Positions 5,364 through 5,882 of a stretch of DNA of 5,882 bases are shown one piece after another. The stretch's first letter is position 1. Each line of letters begins with the position of its first letter. A model generated the notes under the pieces. It was not told the DNA's origin. It saw only the letters and a list, made by a program, of their open reading frames with translations, and did not search any database. A program made the translations under genes and the position numbers. Source of the stretch: CAYVOV01 sp964453525 (GTDB taxonomy: Bacteria > Chloroflexota > Dehalococcoidia > Dehalococcoidales > UBA2162); the NCBI GenBank assembly GCA_964453525.1, contig CAYVOV010000039.1, positions 1 to 5,882 on the forward strand, in the 5' to 3' direction.

Positions 5364-5882
5364 TCAGGCGGCGGCTTTGGCCTTCCGTTTCAGGGTGAAG
5401 GTCAGGCCCTTATCGCCCAGGTCAACCTTGACGGTGTCGCCCTCTTTGAACTCGCCGGCCAGCAACTTGCTGGAGAGCGGGTTCTCGACGTGGCGCTCGA
5501 TGGCGCGTCGCAAAGGTCGGGCGCCGTAGACGGGGTCGTAGCCCTCCTTGACCAGCCAGGACTTGGCCTTATCGCTGAGCTCGATGCCGAGCTTGCGGTC
5601 AGCCAGCCGCTCCTGCAGCTCTTTGACCAGCAACTCGACAACCTGCCGCAACTGCTCCTCGGTGAGCTGGTGGAAGACGATTATCTCGTCGATGCGGTTG
5701 ATGAACTCGGGGCGGAAGGTCTTTTTCATCTCGGCCAGCACCCGCTCCTTCATGGTGTCGTAGTCGAGCTTCTCACCTTTGCCCTTCGGTTTGGCGGCGA
5801 AGCCCATGCTCATCTGGCTGCGGATGAGCTGGGCGCCGACGTTGCTGGTCATGATGACCACGGTGTTCTTGAAGTCAACGGT
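5364..5882 (-). CDS. clpC: Clp/Hsp100 ATPase C-terminal part (ClpC-type), 5' end outside window
   Basis: The final 172 residues of a class I Clp ATPase, an unfoldase that feeds proteins to ClpP or remodels aggregates in the cytoplasm. The visible part begins TVDFKNTVVIMTSNVGAQL, which holds the end of the second AAA+ domain with sensor-1 N14. It continues with FRPEFINRIDEIIVF (56-70) containing the arginine finger R63, and GYDPVYGARPLRRAIE (114-129) containing sensor-2 R122. The last stretch GDTVKVDLGDKGLTF and a lysine/alanine tail close the protein. The reading frame is open to the window edge, and the first methionine codon inside it is not the start. The regions that best separate ClpC from ClpB (N-terminal repeats and middle domain) lie outside, so the symbol is tentative; the family is certain. 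Confidence 0.9.
   Translation of the reverse strand, partial: TVDFKNTVVIMTSNVGAQLIRSQMSMGFAAKPKGKGEKLDYDTMKERVLAEMKKTFRPEFINRIDEIIVFHQLTEEQLRQVVELLVKELQERLADRKLGIELSDKAKSWLVKEGYDPVYGARPLRRAIERHVENPLSSKLLAGEFKEGDTVKVDLGDKGLTFTLKRKAKAAA

Noticed and set aside
5332..5763. Frames on both strands inside the clpC-like gene
   Set aside because: The clpC frame is unmistakable by its conserved motifs; the others are serine- and arginine-rich shadows.

Overview
The window is the right end of an integrated mobile element next to ordinary chromosome. Positions 1 to about 4491 look like the integration and regulation module of a phage, integrative conjugative element or genomic island. Positions 4544 to 5882 look like host backbone: tRNA-Ala, a membrane protein and the end of a clpC-type gene, all on the minus strand. 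The backbone reads as clearly richer in G+C than the element, judged by eye. All genes are of bacterial type, with Shine-Dalgarno sites and a CCA-encoding tRNA. The gene style recalls Chloroflexota (Dehalococcoidia) or Firmicutes-like anaerobes, but nothing here fixes the taxon.

Element, left to right. A leftward operon (promoter near 1416-1446) encodes a 76-aa Cro/CI-type HTH protein, a 53-aa small protein whose ends overlap both neighbours, and a 326-aa protein. The 326-aa protein has the layout of the gp3-like recombination directionality factors (RDFs) that reverse large serine integrases. A 140-bp divergent control region (1402-1541) follows, with two promoters, a repeated TGTCAATAG, an inverted TGTCAA/TTGACA pair over one -35 box, and two AGTATACAA copies. 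A rightward operon then encodes a 129-aa HTH repressor, a 311-aa ImmA/IrrE-like protein with an altered zinc-protease motif (HEFRE instead of HExxH), and a 532-aa large serine recombinase.

Junction. The last codons of the recombinase gene (4467-4491) repeat, with one mismatch in 25, the 3' end of the tRNA-Ala(GGC) gene (4544-4568). This points to the 3' end of tRNA-Ala as the attachment site and makes the recombinase C-terminus (GAGEIRTL) a product of att DNA. The two copies lie only 77 bp apart and so do not bracket the whole element; its other end must lie to the left, outside the window.

Working model (inference): the ImmR/ImmA-like pair holds the divergent switch. When repression is lifted, the leftward operon makes the RDF candidate, and the integrase then excises the element from tRNA-Ala. 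The most interesting content is this compact switch plus integrase plus RDF candidate, with an integrase stop codon that depends on the att junction.
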